A stretch of DNA of 64,000 nucleotides. It comes from DASQPR01 sp963836785 (lineage in GTDB: Bacteria; Actinomycetota; Actinomycetes; Mycobacteriales; Micromonosporaceae). Positions 16,160-26,067 of the stretch are shown one piece after another. The notes under the pieces are model-generated. The model had not been told where the DNA came from. It made no database searches and saw nothing but the letters and a program-made list of their open reading frames with translations. The translations under genes were made by a program, and so were the position numbers. The first letter of the stretch is position 1. Each line of letters begins with the position of its first letter. The stretch covers positions 124,001 through 188,000 of the forward strand of contig CAWIKW010000007.1 of the NCBI GenBank assembly GCA_963836785.1, read 5' to 3'.

Positions 16160-17407
16160 CTAGGCGAGTCGCTCCAGCACCATGGCCATGCCCTGACCGC
16201 CGCCGACGCACATGGTCTCCAGACCAATCGACTTGTCGTGCCAGTTCAGCGAGTTGATCAGCGTGCCGGTGATCCGCGCGCCGGTCATGCCGAACGGATG
16301 CCCGACGGCGATCGCGCCACCGTTGACGTTGAGCTTCTCCAGCGGGATCCCGAGTTCCTTGTAGGACGGGATGACCTGAGCCGCGAACGCCTCGTTGATC
16401 TCGACGAGATCGACGTCGTCGATCGTCATTCCGGCGCGAGCGAGCGCCATCCGCGATGCCTCGATCGGGCCGAGCCCCATGATCTCGGGGGACAGGGCGG
16501 TGACGCCGGTCGAGACGATCCGCGCCAGCGGCGTGATGCCCAGCTCACGGGCCTTCGTGTCCGACATGATGACGACCGCCGCCGCGCCGTCGTTGAGCGG
16601 GCAGCAGTTGCCGGCCGTGATGCGGCCGTCCGGGCGGAAGACCGGTTTGAGGCCCGCGACCGCGTCCAGCGTCACACCCGCCCGCGGGCCGTCGTCGCCG
16701 CTGACGACCTTGCCGCCGGGCGTCGTGACCGGCGTGATCTCGCGTGCCCAGAATCCGTCGTTGATCGCCTTCTCGGCGTTGTTCTGGCTGCGTACGCCGA
16801 ATTCGTCCATCTCCTCGCGGGTGACGTTCCAGGCCTGCGCGACGTTTTCCGCGGTCTGGCCCATCGCCATGTACACGTACGGGAGCTGATCCTCATCGCG
16901 CGGGTCGGTCCAGACCGGTGCGCCGCCCTGCGACCGCTTCTCGGTGCGGGCCCAGCCCTCCTCGAAGCGCGGGTTCTGCCATCCGCCGCCGACCTGGGCC
17001 TGCGCGGCCGGCGGGAGGCCGTCGGAGCTGCCGCGCGCGAAGCGCGAGACGCACTCCACGCCCGCAGAGATGAACACGTCGCCCTCGCCGGCCTTGATGG
17101 CGTGGAAGGCCATCCGCGTGGTCTGCAACGACGACGAGCAGTAGCGGGTGATCGTGGCTCCGGGCAGCTTGTCCAGTCCGAGCATCACAGCGACCACGCG
17201 AGCCATGTTGAAGCCCTGCTCGCCGCCGGGCAGACCACACCCGAGATACAGGTCCTCCACCAGGTGCGGATCGAGCCCCGGCACCTTCGCGAGTGCCGCC
17301 TCGACAATCGTGGCGGTGAGGTCGTCCGGGCGGACATCCACGAGAGAACCCTTGGCGGCACGGCCGATCGGCGAGCGTGCGGTGGCAACGATGACGGCGT
17401 CAGGCAT
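16160..17407 (-). CDS. Acetyl-CoA C-acyltransferase (thiolase)
   Basis: 415 residues; ATG 17407 (MPDAVIVATARSPIGRA) is the family start, although the frame is open to a GTG at 17443. Nucleophilic Cys in TRYCSSSLQTTRMAFHAIK (about residue 90), His in NGGAIAVGHPFGMTGAR (about 366) and the proton-shuttle Cys in ETMCVGGGQGMAM (about 396). A degradative thiolase (FadA-type) that cleaves 3-ketoacyl-CoA in beta-oxidation. No hydroxyacyl-CoA dehydrogenase partner lies next to it, so the exact chain-length role is open. Converges on the ArsR gene with a 4-bp gap. Confidence 0.93.
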   Translation of the reverse strand: MPDAVIVATARSPIGRAAKGSLVDVRPDDLTATIVEAALAKVPGLDPHLVEDLYLGCGLPGGEQGFNMARVVAVMLGLDKLPGATITRYCSSSLQTTRMAFHAIKAGEGDVFISAGVECVSRFARGSSDGLPPAAQAQVGGGWQNPRFEEGWARTEKRSQGGAPVWTDPRDEDQLPYVYMAMGQTAENVAQAWNVTREEMDEFGVRSQNNAEKAINDGFWAREITPVTTPGGKVVSGDDGPRAGVTLDAVAGLKPVFRPDGRITAGNCCPLNDGAAAVVIMSDTKARELGITPLARIVSTGVTALSPEIMGLGPIEASRMALARAGMTIDDVDLVEINEAFAAQVIPSYKELGIPLEKLNVNGGAIAVGHPFGMTGARITGTLINSLNWHDKSIGLETMCVGGGQGMAMVLERLA

Positions 17408-17484
17408 GACTGGAACGTTACCGCCCGGTACCTCCGGCGTCACTTGTGCGATGTGACACGCACCGCACCGAATCGCCCACCGTC

Positions 17485-18267
17485 CTATCGCCGGGGCGTC
17501 ACTCCGATCGCCTCGCGGACCGCCGGCATCAGCGCATGGGCCCAGACCCGGTATCCGTCCGCCGACGGGTGATATCCGTCCGCACTCAGCGTGCCGGCGT
17601 CGGCCCGGAACACCGCGCCGGTCAGCGTGGCGAGATCGACCGGTACGCCGCCGGCCGCGCGTACCGCCGAGCTCTGCGCTCGGGCCACCCGGCGCCCACG
17701 CAAACCGACCAGCTGCCGCAACGGCGGTGCGATGGCCCGCAAGGCGCCGAGATCGGGACAGGTTCCGACGACAACCGGCACATTCGCGGCTCGCATGCGG
17801 GCGACCGCCGAACCGAGCGCCTCCGCCGCGTCGATCGGTCGGTGCAGGCCGGTCGCGTCGTTGGTGCCGACGAGGATGAGCGCCGCGTCCGGCTTGGGCC
17901 CGAGTAACGCGCGCGCGACCTGCGTCGCCAGGTCGGAGCTGCGCGAACCGACGACCGCGACGCTCGACAACTCGACGCGATAGCCGTCCGCGACGAGCAG
18001 CTCGGCGACGCGACCGCCGACGGTGTCGACGACCCGACCGACGCCGACGCCGAGCGCGGACGAGTCGCCCAACAGCACCAGCCGCGTCGGCGGCAATGTG
18101 CGGTCACCATGCGAGGTGCGGATCGCGAGATGGGGGTCCGGCTTGGCATAGCGGCGGCCGCGGGCGACGGCGGCCTCGGTCGCGAGCACGACCGCGCCGC
18201 CGAGCGTGCCGGCGACGAAGGTGATTGCGGCCGCGCGCCCGACTCGCCTCGCCACAGTCATTCCCAT
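17485..18267 (-). CDS. SGNH/GDSL-family lipase or esterase, copy 2 of a tandem pair
   Basis: 260 residues from ATG 18267 (GGCGGCG just upstream, 7 bp after the stop of the sister gene). One N-terminal membrane or signal segment (AAAITFVAGTLGGAVVLA), then SGNH block I LVLLGDSSALGVGVG (nucleophile Ser in GDSS), block III ILVGTNDAT (Asn), and block V DGYHPSADGY (catalytic His). Acts outside or at the membrane on an ester bond; the natural substrate is unknown. A tandem homologue lies directly upstream in the same transcription unit. Confidence 0.88.
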   Translation of the reverse strand: MGMTVARRVGRAAAITFVAGTLGGAVVLATEAAVARGRRYAKPDPHLAIRTSHGDRTLPPTRLVLLGDSSALGVGVGRVVDTVGGRVAELLVADGYRVELSSVAVVGSRSSDLATQVARALLGPKPDAALILVGTNDATGLHRPIDAAEALGSAVARMRAANVPVVVGTCPDLGALRAIAPPLRQLVGLRGRRVARAQSSAVRAAGGVPVDLATLTGAVFRADAGTLSADGYHPSADGYRVWAHALMPAVREAIGVTPRR

Positions 18268-18274
18268 CGCCGCC

Positions 18275-19375
18275 TTAGTCGGTGACCGCTTCGCCGTGCT
18301 GTTCCGGTCCAGCGTCGGTCGCATCGGACACAGGCAAGGGTACGGCGGAAGCGTCGATCACGGGACCGTGCGGACGCTCGGTGAACTGGCGGACCCGTTG
18401 GCGCAGCTGAGCCCACCGGCCAGCCGGTCCCCGATCCTGACCGCTGACCTGGGCGGCGGAGACCTCGGTGCCGGGCCGGTCGGCCGCCTCGACCGCCGCC
18501 TGGGTCAGCGAGCGCAGCCCCTCGGCGTGCGTCAGGTGTGGCCGTACGTCGGTCGGGCCGCGCAGCGCGGACAGCGTCGTCGGCAGAATCGCCGCGACCG
18601 CCGCCGCGTAGCCGATGGCCGAGGGGTGGAAGCGATCGGCCGCAAACATCCGGTCCGGAGCCGAGGCGAACTGCGGGCCGAGCAGGTCGCCGAGCGAGAC
18701 CGTACGGGCGCCGGCGGCCACGGCCGCGACCGTCTGGGCCGCCGCCATCTCCCGACTCCACCGGCGTACGACCCAGCGCAGCGGCGGCAGGATCGGCCGG
18801 ATGGTGCCGAGGTCCGGACACGTACACACGACAACGTCGCAGCCGGCGTCGCGCAACCGGCGCACGGCGTCGGCCAGGTGCCCGACCGCGACCGACGTCC
18901 GTACGCGGTGCGTGACGTCGTTGACTCCGATGAGGATGACCGCGAGCTGCGGCTGGGCGACGAGCGCCCGGGTCACCTGGTGATCGAGTGAGGCCGAGAT
19001 CGCGCCGACGAGGGCATGGGACCGCACGTCGACCGGTCGGTGCAGCTGTTCGACGATGCCGACGGCGAGCAGTGCGCCGGTGGTGTCCCGAGCGCGGTCG
19101 ACGCCGTAGCCGGCCGCCGACGAGTCACCGAGCAGCGCGAGGCGGAGGTCCGGTCCCGGATATTCGGTGCCGTACCGCCCGTCGCAGCGGGGGGGCGGCG
19201 AGTCGGCCAGCGGAATCGTCCGGCGCGCCAATTCGGCCTGCCCATAGAGCAGCCCGGCGGCGAGCACTCCGGCCAGCCCGAGACCACCGCCACCGTACGC
19301 GGTCACCCGGGCGAACCGGCGTAGCTCCGGCCGGATCCGGCGCAGCTCGAGTCCGCGGGTCAAGACGTCGCTCAC
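18275..19375 (-). CDS. SGNH/GDSL-family lipase or esterase, copy 1 of a tandem pair
   Basis: 366 residues from ATG 19375. Membrane segment VTAYGGGGLGLAGVLAAGLLYG near residue 30, block I LALLGDSSAAGYGVD (Ser), block III ILIGVNDVTH (Asn) and block V ADRFHPSAIGY (His). Longer than its neighbour by a C-terminal hydrophilic tail of about 85 residues. The two copies are clearly paralogous and probably arose by tandem duplication. Signal-anchor topology puts the hydrolase outside the membrane. Substrate unknown; cell-envelope or host/plant esters are both possible. Confidence 0.88.
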   Translation of the reverse strand: MSDVLTRGLELRRIRPELRRFARVTAYGGGGLGLAGVLAAGLLYGQAELARRTIPLADSPPPRCDGRYGTEYPGPDLRLALLGDSSAAGYGVDRARDTTGALLAVGIVEQLHRPVDVRSHALVGAISASLDHQVTRALVAQPQLAVILIGVNDVTHRVRTSVAVGHLADAVRRLRDAGCDVVVCTCPDLGTIRPILPPLRWVVRRWSREMAAAQTVAAVAAGARTVSLGDLLGPQFASAPDRMFAADRFHPSAIGYAAAVAAILPTTLSALRGPTDVRPHLTHAEGLRSLTQAAVEAADRPGTEVSAAQVSGQDRGPAGRWAQLRQRVRQFTERPHGPVIDASAVPLPVSDATDAGPEQHGEAVTD

Positions 19376-19572
19376 CTCCGCCAGTCACTCCCTCCGAGCC
19401 CAGTGTCGCGCGCGCCACCGGTCTCGACCTCGGCGCGGCGATCGACATCGCCCTCCCTCGCGAGGCTAACGCGCCCGTCCCACGATTTCGTGGAGGTTCT
19501 TGCGCGCCGTTACGCTGATGGGTGAGACCCGCACCGGCGCGGGTACGCCCGGGTCAGAAGGGTTGCCGCAGC

Positions 19573-20952
<1,380 letters not shown>

Positions 20953-20968
20953 CGGCCGGACGCGCCGG

Positions 20969-21922
20969 CTACCGGCGCGTCGCGAGCTCCGTCGGCACCG
21001 AGATCACGTCGACGAACGCGTCCCGGCGCAGCACGGTGATCGGCAACCGACGACCGATCGCCGGGCCGAGCATCAACCGCTGCAACGCTTGTACGGTCTC
21101 GGTCGGCTGTCCGCCGGCCGAGACGATGATGTCGTCGAGATAGATACCCGCGATACCTGCCGGGCTACCCGGGATCACTTCGACCACACGGAGCCCGTTG
21201 CGCTGCCCGAGCCGCTTGGCCGTGGCCGGCGGCAGTGGCATGGGTACGCCGGCCACACCGAGCCAGGCCCGGCGAACCTTCCCGGTCGACGTGAGTTCGG
21301 AGATGATCTGCCGAGTCGTCCTGTTGATCGGGACGGCGAGGCCCAGTCCGTACCCGGCGACCGCGGTATTGATGCCGACCACGCGGCCGCGCGCATCGCT
21401 CAGCGCACCGCCGGAATTGCCGGGGTTCAACGCCGCGTCGGTCTGGATGACGTCGTCGATCAGGCGCGTGAAGCGACCGTCCCGCGCCGGGATCGAGCGG
21501 CCGAGCCCGCTCACCACACCGGCGGTGACCGATCCGGCCAACCCCATCGGGTTCCCGACCGCGACCACGAGCTGCCCGATCTTGAGTGTGTCGGCGTCGC
21601 CCAGGTCGGCCGACGGCGCGGTCGTCGAACGCGCCCGCAGGACGGCCAGATCGGCCAGCGGATCCGCACCGACGACGTCGAACGCGGCCGACGATCCGTC
21701 GCCGAACGTGGCCTCACCCTCCTCGCTCCGCGCCACGACGTGTGCGCTGGTTAGGAGGAATCCGTCGGACGTGAAGACGACGCCAGATCCGGCGCCTTCG
21801 CCCCGGGGACCGCGCACCCGCAGCGCGGCGACCGATGGGCGCAGGCGCGTGGCAACCCCCGTCACGACCTGGCTGTACGCATCCAGCGGGTCATCGGTTC
21901 CCGGGACGTTCAGTTCACTCAT
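20969..21922 (-). CDS. Trypsin-like serine protease with PDZ domain (HtrA/DegP family)
   Basis: 317 residues from ATG 21922. S1C protease: His in LTSAHVVARS, Asp in DPLADLAVLRA, Ser in NPGNSGGALSD, then a PDZ domain (RAWLGVAGVPM ... GSPAGIAGIYLDDIIVSAGG). Unusually there is no signal peptide or transmembrane anchor (N-terminus MSELNVPGTDDPLDAYSQVV), so this is either a cytoplasmic HtrA-like protease or the start is truncated; upstream 300 bp holds no in-frame hydrophobic segment that I can see. Confidence 0.9.
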   Translation of the reverse strand: MSELNVPGTDDPLDAYSQVVTGVATRLRPSVAALRVRGPRGEGAGSGVVFTSDGFLLTSAHVVARSEEGEATFGDGSSAAFDVVGADPLADLAVLRARSTTAPSADLGDADTLKIGQLVVAVGNPMGLAGSVTAGVVSGLGRSIPARDGRFTRLIDDVIQTDAALNPGNSGGALSDARGRVVGINTAVAGYGLGLAVPINRTTRQIISELTSTGKVRRAWLGVAGVPMPLPPATAKRLGQRNGLRVVEVIPGSPAGIAGIYLDDIIVSAGGQPTETVQALQRLMLGPAIGRRLPITVLRRDAFVDVISVPTELATRR

Positions 21923-22709
21923 ACGTGCTGAAACGTCGCCGGGGGATCGACTGATCCCGCTCGCGTTTCGCCAATCGCGAACGACTGGCCGTTGCTCCGG
22001 TTTTCGACCAGCCGGGCCGCGCGCATGGTCGCCGCCAGATCGGGCGTCCGACTGACGACCGATCGCACATTCCGTCCGATTGTGTAATCAAGCCGTTGCC
22101 TACGGTAATGGTCCGGCGTTGAGTCGTGTGAAGGCCCCAGGAAGGTCACCTGGACAAGGTGAATGGGCCACCGGCGCCAACGGAGAAACACCGGATCAAC
22201 ACGTCCGTCACCGTCCGTCACTCAGCCGCGTACCAACCTCGTCGCGACCTTCCATCGCTCGTTCGCACTTGGTCGCGACCGCCGGTCGAGTTCCCGTCGA
22301 CCGTGCTCCCATACGTTGTCGACCGCCATCTTTCGATCGCTCCTGTTGACCTTGCCAGGTCCACTGACTCCGACCCTCCCAGCGGAGGCGGCCCGCACCC
22401 CGCCAGTGCGGCGCGTAATGCCTCCGCCCCGCCCGCTCGACGCGAGACGCCGGCACTGCCTCCGCCGGCGGAACACGCCTCCGGCCAGGCGTGACTTGCC
22501 CGAACGGGCCCGGCAGGCGGGTGTACGCGGGATATCGGTTCCCCCGCGAACAACCCAACCGCGTACGCCCGCCTTGCCGATGGGTCACCAGCTGTCGTGT
22601 TGCCGACTCTCGAAGCCGCCGCGCGACCCCGGCTACCTGGCGTCGATCATCTACAGTGGCGAGATCTCTACAGTGGTGAGTTCCGAGCAGCCGACGCGAG
22701 GAGAGCCGC
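21923..22709. other. 787-bp intergenic stretch without a convincing gene
   Basis: Between divergent genes. Open frames here are Pro/Arg/Ala-rich on both strands and lack ribosome sites, so I reject them. Near its right end the octamer CTACAGTG occurs twice about 20 bp apart (about 22651 and 22671), directly before the small membrane protein gene; TACAGT could serve as a -10 hexamer or half an operator. Otherwise nothing recognised. Confidence 0.5.
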
Positions 22710-22940
22710 ATGATCGACGGATCGCCGGCATCGTCGGCCGCGCCGTTTGACGCCACCTACCCGGTCACTGCGCCCGTGCCGCCCGACGGCGGACGGTCTC
22801 CGCGCCACTCACGTCGAGCCAACGCCATCATCGTTGCGATCGTTGTGCTGGCCGCGCTCGTCGTCGTGGGACTTGTGGTCACGCTCTTCTCCGGAGCCGT
22901 ATTCGGCGCCGGTGCCGCAGGCGGCTGCGGCGGCGGCTGA
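22710..22940 (+). CDS. Small single-pass membrane protein
   Basis: 76 residues from ATG 22710, with AGGAGAG at 22699-22705. Hydrophilic Pro-rich head of about 38 residues, one strong hydrophobic segment (AIIVAIVVLAALVVVGLVVT) and a Gly/Ala/Cys tail ending GGCGGG. No family recognised. The clear ribosome site and single TM segment support a real gene. Convergent with the histidine-rich membrane protein gene 13 bp away. Confidence 0.6.
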   Translation: MIDGSPASSAAPFDATYPVTAPVPPDGGRSPRHSRRANAIIVAIVVLAALVVVGLVVTLFSGAVFGAGAAGGCGGG

Positions 22941-22953
22941 CCTTGGCCGCGGC

Positions 22954-24075
22954 TCACGTCGCGGGCGACGCGAACGGTCGGTCCGGTGGCGGTGCGACTG
23001 CCCGAGCCGGTGAACTCTGATCTGGTGGACGGGCCAGCAGGTAAGGCAGGCTCTCCCGCAGGAACGTCCGGGGAAACTCGTCGCGTAGCCGCCACAACCC
23101 CGCGTCGATGACGAAATGCGCCATGACCGCGCCGAGGTAGGCGCCGTAAAGCAGCCGTACCGCCCAGACCATGTCGTGCAGATGCGACATCAGGTTCAGC
23201 GCGATGCCACCGAGCAGTCCGATGTTGAGCAGAACGGCCAGGCTGACCGTACGAGACGCTCGGCGCGACAGGCCGAGGCGATCACTGGTGACCGGTCGGC
23301 GGGCCGCGATCATGCCGACGATCAGCAGATACTGCAACCCGTGGGCGAGCGTCAGGCCGGCCACGGCGGCGTACGGCGAGCGGAACAGGAACACCGGCGC
23401 GAAGAAGCACAACGAGATCAGGTAGACCGTGACGTACGCCGCCGGTCGTCGCTCCGCCGGTCGCCGCAGCAGAGACGCCACGCCGACACCGACGCTTACC
23501 ACGAACGCAGCTCCCGCGGCCGGGAACGCAAAGCCGAGCCGTGGATCGACGGCCAACTGCAACAACGCCGGGTGTACGACCAGCCCGACGATGCCGCTGA
23601 TGCCGGCCGCGATCAATGACCGCCGCTCCCAGAGGCCGAGTGATCCCGCCCGGTGCGCGATCCCCGCCAATGCGGCGAGCCCCAGGTTCTGCTTCTGGAA
23701 ATGGAAGAACTGCCACGCGAAGTAGCCGAGAAGAAGCCACGTCAACTGTTTCGGGCTCAATACGGCCGCGAGAGCCGCCGTGCCGACGATGAGCGCGATC
23801 GGCACCCGTACGTACCGGGTCGGATGCGCGCGCAGATGCGTACGGACCTCCGGCACCGCGTAGAACCAACCGGTCGCGGCGACGTGGACCGACGCGCCGA
23901 CGAACAGCAGGAACCGCAGTGCCGCGGCGGGCGACGCCGAGGCTGGGGGAGCCATCGCGATCGTCACGGCGAATGCGGCCACGGTCAGGCCGATCGTGCC
24001 GAACAACCAGAAGCGCCGCCACACGGCTCGCTCCGGCCGTGCCGTCCCGGCCGGCCGCGCCGCGATCGTAGACAT
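22954..24075 (-). CDS. Polytopic membrane protein with conserved-looking histidines, unknown function
   Basis: 373 residues from ATG 24075 (an in-frame upstream start at 24150 is less likely). About nine to ten hydrophobic segments. Histidines sit inside or beside membrane helices: H64 (GASVHVAATGWFY), H125 (WQFFHFQKQNLG), H245 (LTLAHGLQYLLIVG), H298/H300 (LMSHLHDMVW) and H320 (AHFVIDAGLWRLRDE). Spacing recalls membrane di-iron oxygenases such as Brp/Blh carotene dioxygenases, but I cannot assign it. Preceded by a strong hairpin at 24151-24187, so it is transcribed alone. Confidence 0.75.
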   Translation of the reverse strand: MSTIAARPAGTARPERAVWRRFWLFGTIGLTVAAFAVTIAMAPPASASPAAALRFLLFVGASVHVAATGWFYAVPEVRTHLRAHPTRYVRVPIALIVGTAALAAVLSPKQLTWLLLGYFAWQFFHFQKQNLGLAALAGIAHRAGSLGLWERRSLIAAGISGIVGLVVHPALLQLAVDPRLGFAFPAAGAAFVVSVGVGVASLLRRPAERRPAAYVTVYLISLCFFAPVFLFRSPYAAVAGLTLAHGLQYLLIVGMIAARRPVTSDRLGLSRRASRTVSLAVLLNIGLLGGIALNLMSHLHDMVWAVRLLYGAYLGAVMAHFVIDAGLWRLRDEFPRTFLRESLPYLLARPPDQSSPARAVAPPPDRPFASPAT

Positions 24076-24150
24076 TCGCGGAGCGTACCGGCGAAGTTCT
24101 CGGCCGCGCCACGACCGTGCCGGCTCGACGCGGCGTGCCCCGGCGGACAT

Positions 24151-24187
24151 GCCGACCGGCGTCCACCTGTGGGTCGACGCCGGTCGG
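24151..24187 (-). terminator. Perfect 13-bp hairpin
   Basis: GCCGACCGGCGTC (24151-24163) pairs with GACGCCGGTCGGC (24175-24187), 11-nt loop. It lies 39 bp beyond the stop of the pterin-dehydratase-like gene and before the membrane protein start, so it likely terminates the former. Confidence 0.7.
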
Positions 24188-24225
24188 CTTCTGGAGGAGT
24201 AGGTAGCTTCGGTGAGTCCCGTTGG

Positions 24226-24546
24226 TCAGCTATCGGTAGCCAGGGAGCGTCCGACGATCGTGCGGTAGGCGTCCTCGATGCGGGCGGCGAGCGTTACTTC
24301 GCTCGCGGACAGTTGGCCCTCCGAAGATTCCAACCCGATGTGGGTTTCGCCATCGCGCCGGCGGATGCGTGGTCGGAGTTGCAGTGCGTCGGAATAGACC
24401 TTGATGCGCTCGGTCAATGCGGCGTGCTGTGCGTCGTCGATTGGCAGGGTACGGTAAATCTCCGCGCCGTTGTTATGCCAGCCGTCGAGCAATGCAAACG
24501 CATCGATCAAATAGTCCTCTCCGCGTGTTCTCCGTCGTGTGGTCAT
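24226..24546 (-). CDS. Pterin-4a-carbinolamine dehydratase-like small protein
   Basis: 106 residues from ATG 24546, with a strong GGGAGG five bases upstream. The second half (RPRIRRRDGETHIGLESSEGQLSASEV...) resembles the end of the PCD/DcoH fold, where the family has a T-H-x-x-x-G-L-T-x-x-D stretch followed by a helix like TLAARIEDAYRTIVG. The catalytic H-H-P motif of true dehydratases is absent (ALQLRPRI at that place), so an enzymatic role is doubtful. The assignment is by eye and tentative; it may be a non-catalytic PCD-fold protein. Confidence 0.55.
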   Translation of the reverse strand: MTTRRRTRGEDYLIDAFALLDGWHNNGAEIYRTLPIDDAQHAALTERIKVYSDALQLRPRIRRRDGETHIGLESSEGQLSASEVTLAARIEDAYRTIVGRSLATDS

Positions 24547-24725
24547 GCACACCTCCCCGGCGTCGTTACCGGCTTGTGGCCGAGTCGTCGCTAGCTTGTT
24601 GTCAACGGTGCCCCCAGTGTTGCTAACGGCACACGCTCTGTCTATGGCCACAAATCCGACGCCACGGCACTGATGGGGACACCGAGGGTGCCGGATCGAG
24701 CGAAGATCTGGCAGTCTGATGGCTC

Positions 24726-25136
24726 GTGCAGACCGAATGGCCCACGCCCCGGATCATTGTCGGCGCGGCAATCATCGAAGACGGACGGGTTCTCGCGTGC
24801 GCGCGGTCCGAGCCGCCCGAGTTCGCGGGCCGCTGGGAGTTCCCGGGCGGCAAGGTCGAAATCGGCGAGTCCGAGGTCGAGGCGCTCCAGCGCGAGTGTG
24901 TCGAGGAGCTGAACGTCAAGGTCGAAATCGGCGCGCGCGTTGGGGCGGACGTACAGCTCGGGCATGGGTGGGCGGTGTTGCGCGTCTATGCCGCTCGGCT
25001 CATCGGCGGGGGCCGACCGCAGCGGCTCGAACATCTCGAGTTGCGGTGGCTCGCCGCCGACGAACTCGACAGCATCGACTGGCTGCCGGCCGATGCCCCG
25101 ATCGTCGCGGCGCTGCCCCCTTTTCTGCTTGCCTGA
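24726..25136 (+). CDS. MutT-type Nudix hydrolase
   Basis: 136 residues from GTG 24726. Complete Nudix box: GG at 'EFPGGKVEIGE', then E-x7-REx2EE as SEVEALQRECVEELNV (about residues 39-61). Begins IIVGAAIIEDGRVLACARS and keeps the WEFPGGK lead-in typical of MutT/8-oxo-dGTP diphosphatases and their (d)CTPase relatives. Sanitises oxidised or non-canonical nucleotides in the cytoplasm. Single gene, diverging from the PCD-like gene. Confidence 0.88.
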   Translation: MQTEWPTPRIIVGAAIIEDGRVLACARSEPPEFAGRWEFPGGKVEIGESEVEALQRECVEELNVKVEIGARVGADVQLGHGWAVLRVYAARLIGGGRPQRLEHLELRWLAADELDSIDWLPADAPIVAALPPFLLA

Positions 25137-25170
25137 CCTCTTGTCGTCGCGCGGCGCGGGCGCCGGGCGC

Positions 25171-25202
25171 CCCGGCAGCCCGGCAGCCCGGCAGCCCGGC
25201 AC
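25171..25202 (+). repeat. 8-bp tandem repeat, 4 copies
   Basis: CCCGGCAG repeated four times (last unit CCCGGCAC) in the gap between mutT and sdhB. Confidence 0.85.
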
Positions 25203-25214
25203 AAGATCGCGCTG

Positions 25215-25268
25215 ACTTCACCGCAGTCGGGGCTTCATTTCGCGCGGAAGGACCGACTGCGGTGAAGT
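25215..25268. repeat. 54-nt hairpin element A (bidirectional terminator-like repeat)
   Basis: Perfect 16-bp outer arms ACTTCACCGCAGTCGG and CCGACTGCGGTGAAGT around a 22-nt loop, between the convergent mutT and sdhB genes. The first 10 nt, the GGGGCT that follows and the last 10 nt match element B at 29325-29378, also exactly 54 nt. Confidence 0.8.
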
Positions 25269-25300
25269 TTGCGGTGGTGCTGTAAGAGACGTGACGGACG

Positions 25301-26065
25301 TCAGGATTTGACCTGGTCCCGACGCAGGATCTTGTTGCCGAGCCACACCAGCGGGTCGTAGCGCCGGTCGACGACGCGCTCCTTCATCGGGATGATCGCG
25401 TTGTCGGTGATGTGGATGTGCTCAGGGCACACCTCGGTGCAGCACTTGGTGATGTTGCAGTAGCCGATGCCCTGCTCCTCCCGCGCGAACTCCTTGCGGT
25501 CATCGCGAGCGTCGAGCGGATGCATGTCCAGCTCGGCGGCCCGGATGAAGAAGCGCGGCCCGGCGAACGCCGGCTTGTTCTCGTCGTGGTCGCGTACGAC
25601 GTGGCAGGTGTTCTGGCACAGGAAGCACTCGATGCACTTGCGGAATTCCTGTGAGCGCTCGACGTCGACCTGCTGCATGCGGTAATCGCCGGGCTCAACG
25701 CCCTTCGGCGGTGCGAACGCCGGCATCTCGCGGGCCTTCTGGTAGTTGAACGACACGTCGGTGACCAGGTCGCGGATGACCGGGAACGTACGCAGGGGCG
25801 TGACCGTAACTGTCTCGGTCTCCTCGAACGTCGACATGCGGGTCATGCAGCCCAGCTTTGGCATGCCGTTGATCTCCATGGAGCACGACCCGCACTTGCC
25901 GGCCTTGCAGTTCCAGCGCACCGCGAGATCGGGGGCCTGGGTGGCCTGCAGCCGGTGGATGATGTCGAGGACGACCTCGCCATCGTTCACCTCGACCTCG
26001 AAGTCCTCCAGCTGGCCGCCGGTGTCGTCACCGCGCCAGACGCGGAAGTGACGATTGCTTCCCAT
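25301..26065 (-). CDS. sdhB: Succinate dehydrogenase iron-sulfur subunit (Sdh1 type)
   Basis: 254 residues from ATG 26065, two bases after the sdhA stop. N-terminal 2Fe-2S domain with RWNCKAGKCGSCSMEINGMPKLGC, C-terminal dicluster region CIECFLCQNTCHV and CNITKCCTEVCPEHI for the 4Fe-4S and 3Fe-4S clusters. Passes electrons from the flavoprotein to the membrane anchor for quinone reduction. The gene order anchor-flavoprotein-FeS and the sequence style match the actinobacterial Sdh1 (Mtb Rv0249c-Rv0247c). Confidence 0.95.
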   Translation of the reverse strand: MGSNRHFRVWRGDDTGGQLEDFEVEVNDGEVVLDIIHRLQATQAPDLAVRWNCKAGKCGSCSMEINGMPKLGCMTRMSTFEETETVTVTPLRTFPVIRDLVTDVSFNYQKAREMPAFAPPKGVEPGDYRMQQVDVERSQEFRKCIECFLCQNTCHVVRDHDENKPAFAGPRFFIRAAELDMHPLDARDDRKEFAREEQGIGYCNITKCCTEVCPEHIHITDNAIIPMKERVVDRRYDPLVWLGNKILRRDQVKS

Positions 26066-26067
26066 GA

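Noticed and set aside
22159..22494. 111-residue ORF in the 787-bp gap
   Set aside because: Pro/Ala/Ser-rich, no ribosome site, equally long frames on the other strand.
25171..25202. Short repeats as a possible CRISPR array
   Set aside because: 8-bp units with no spacers and no cas genes; a simple microsatellite.
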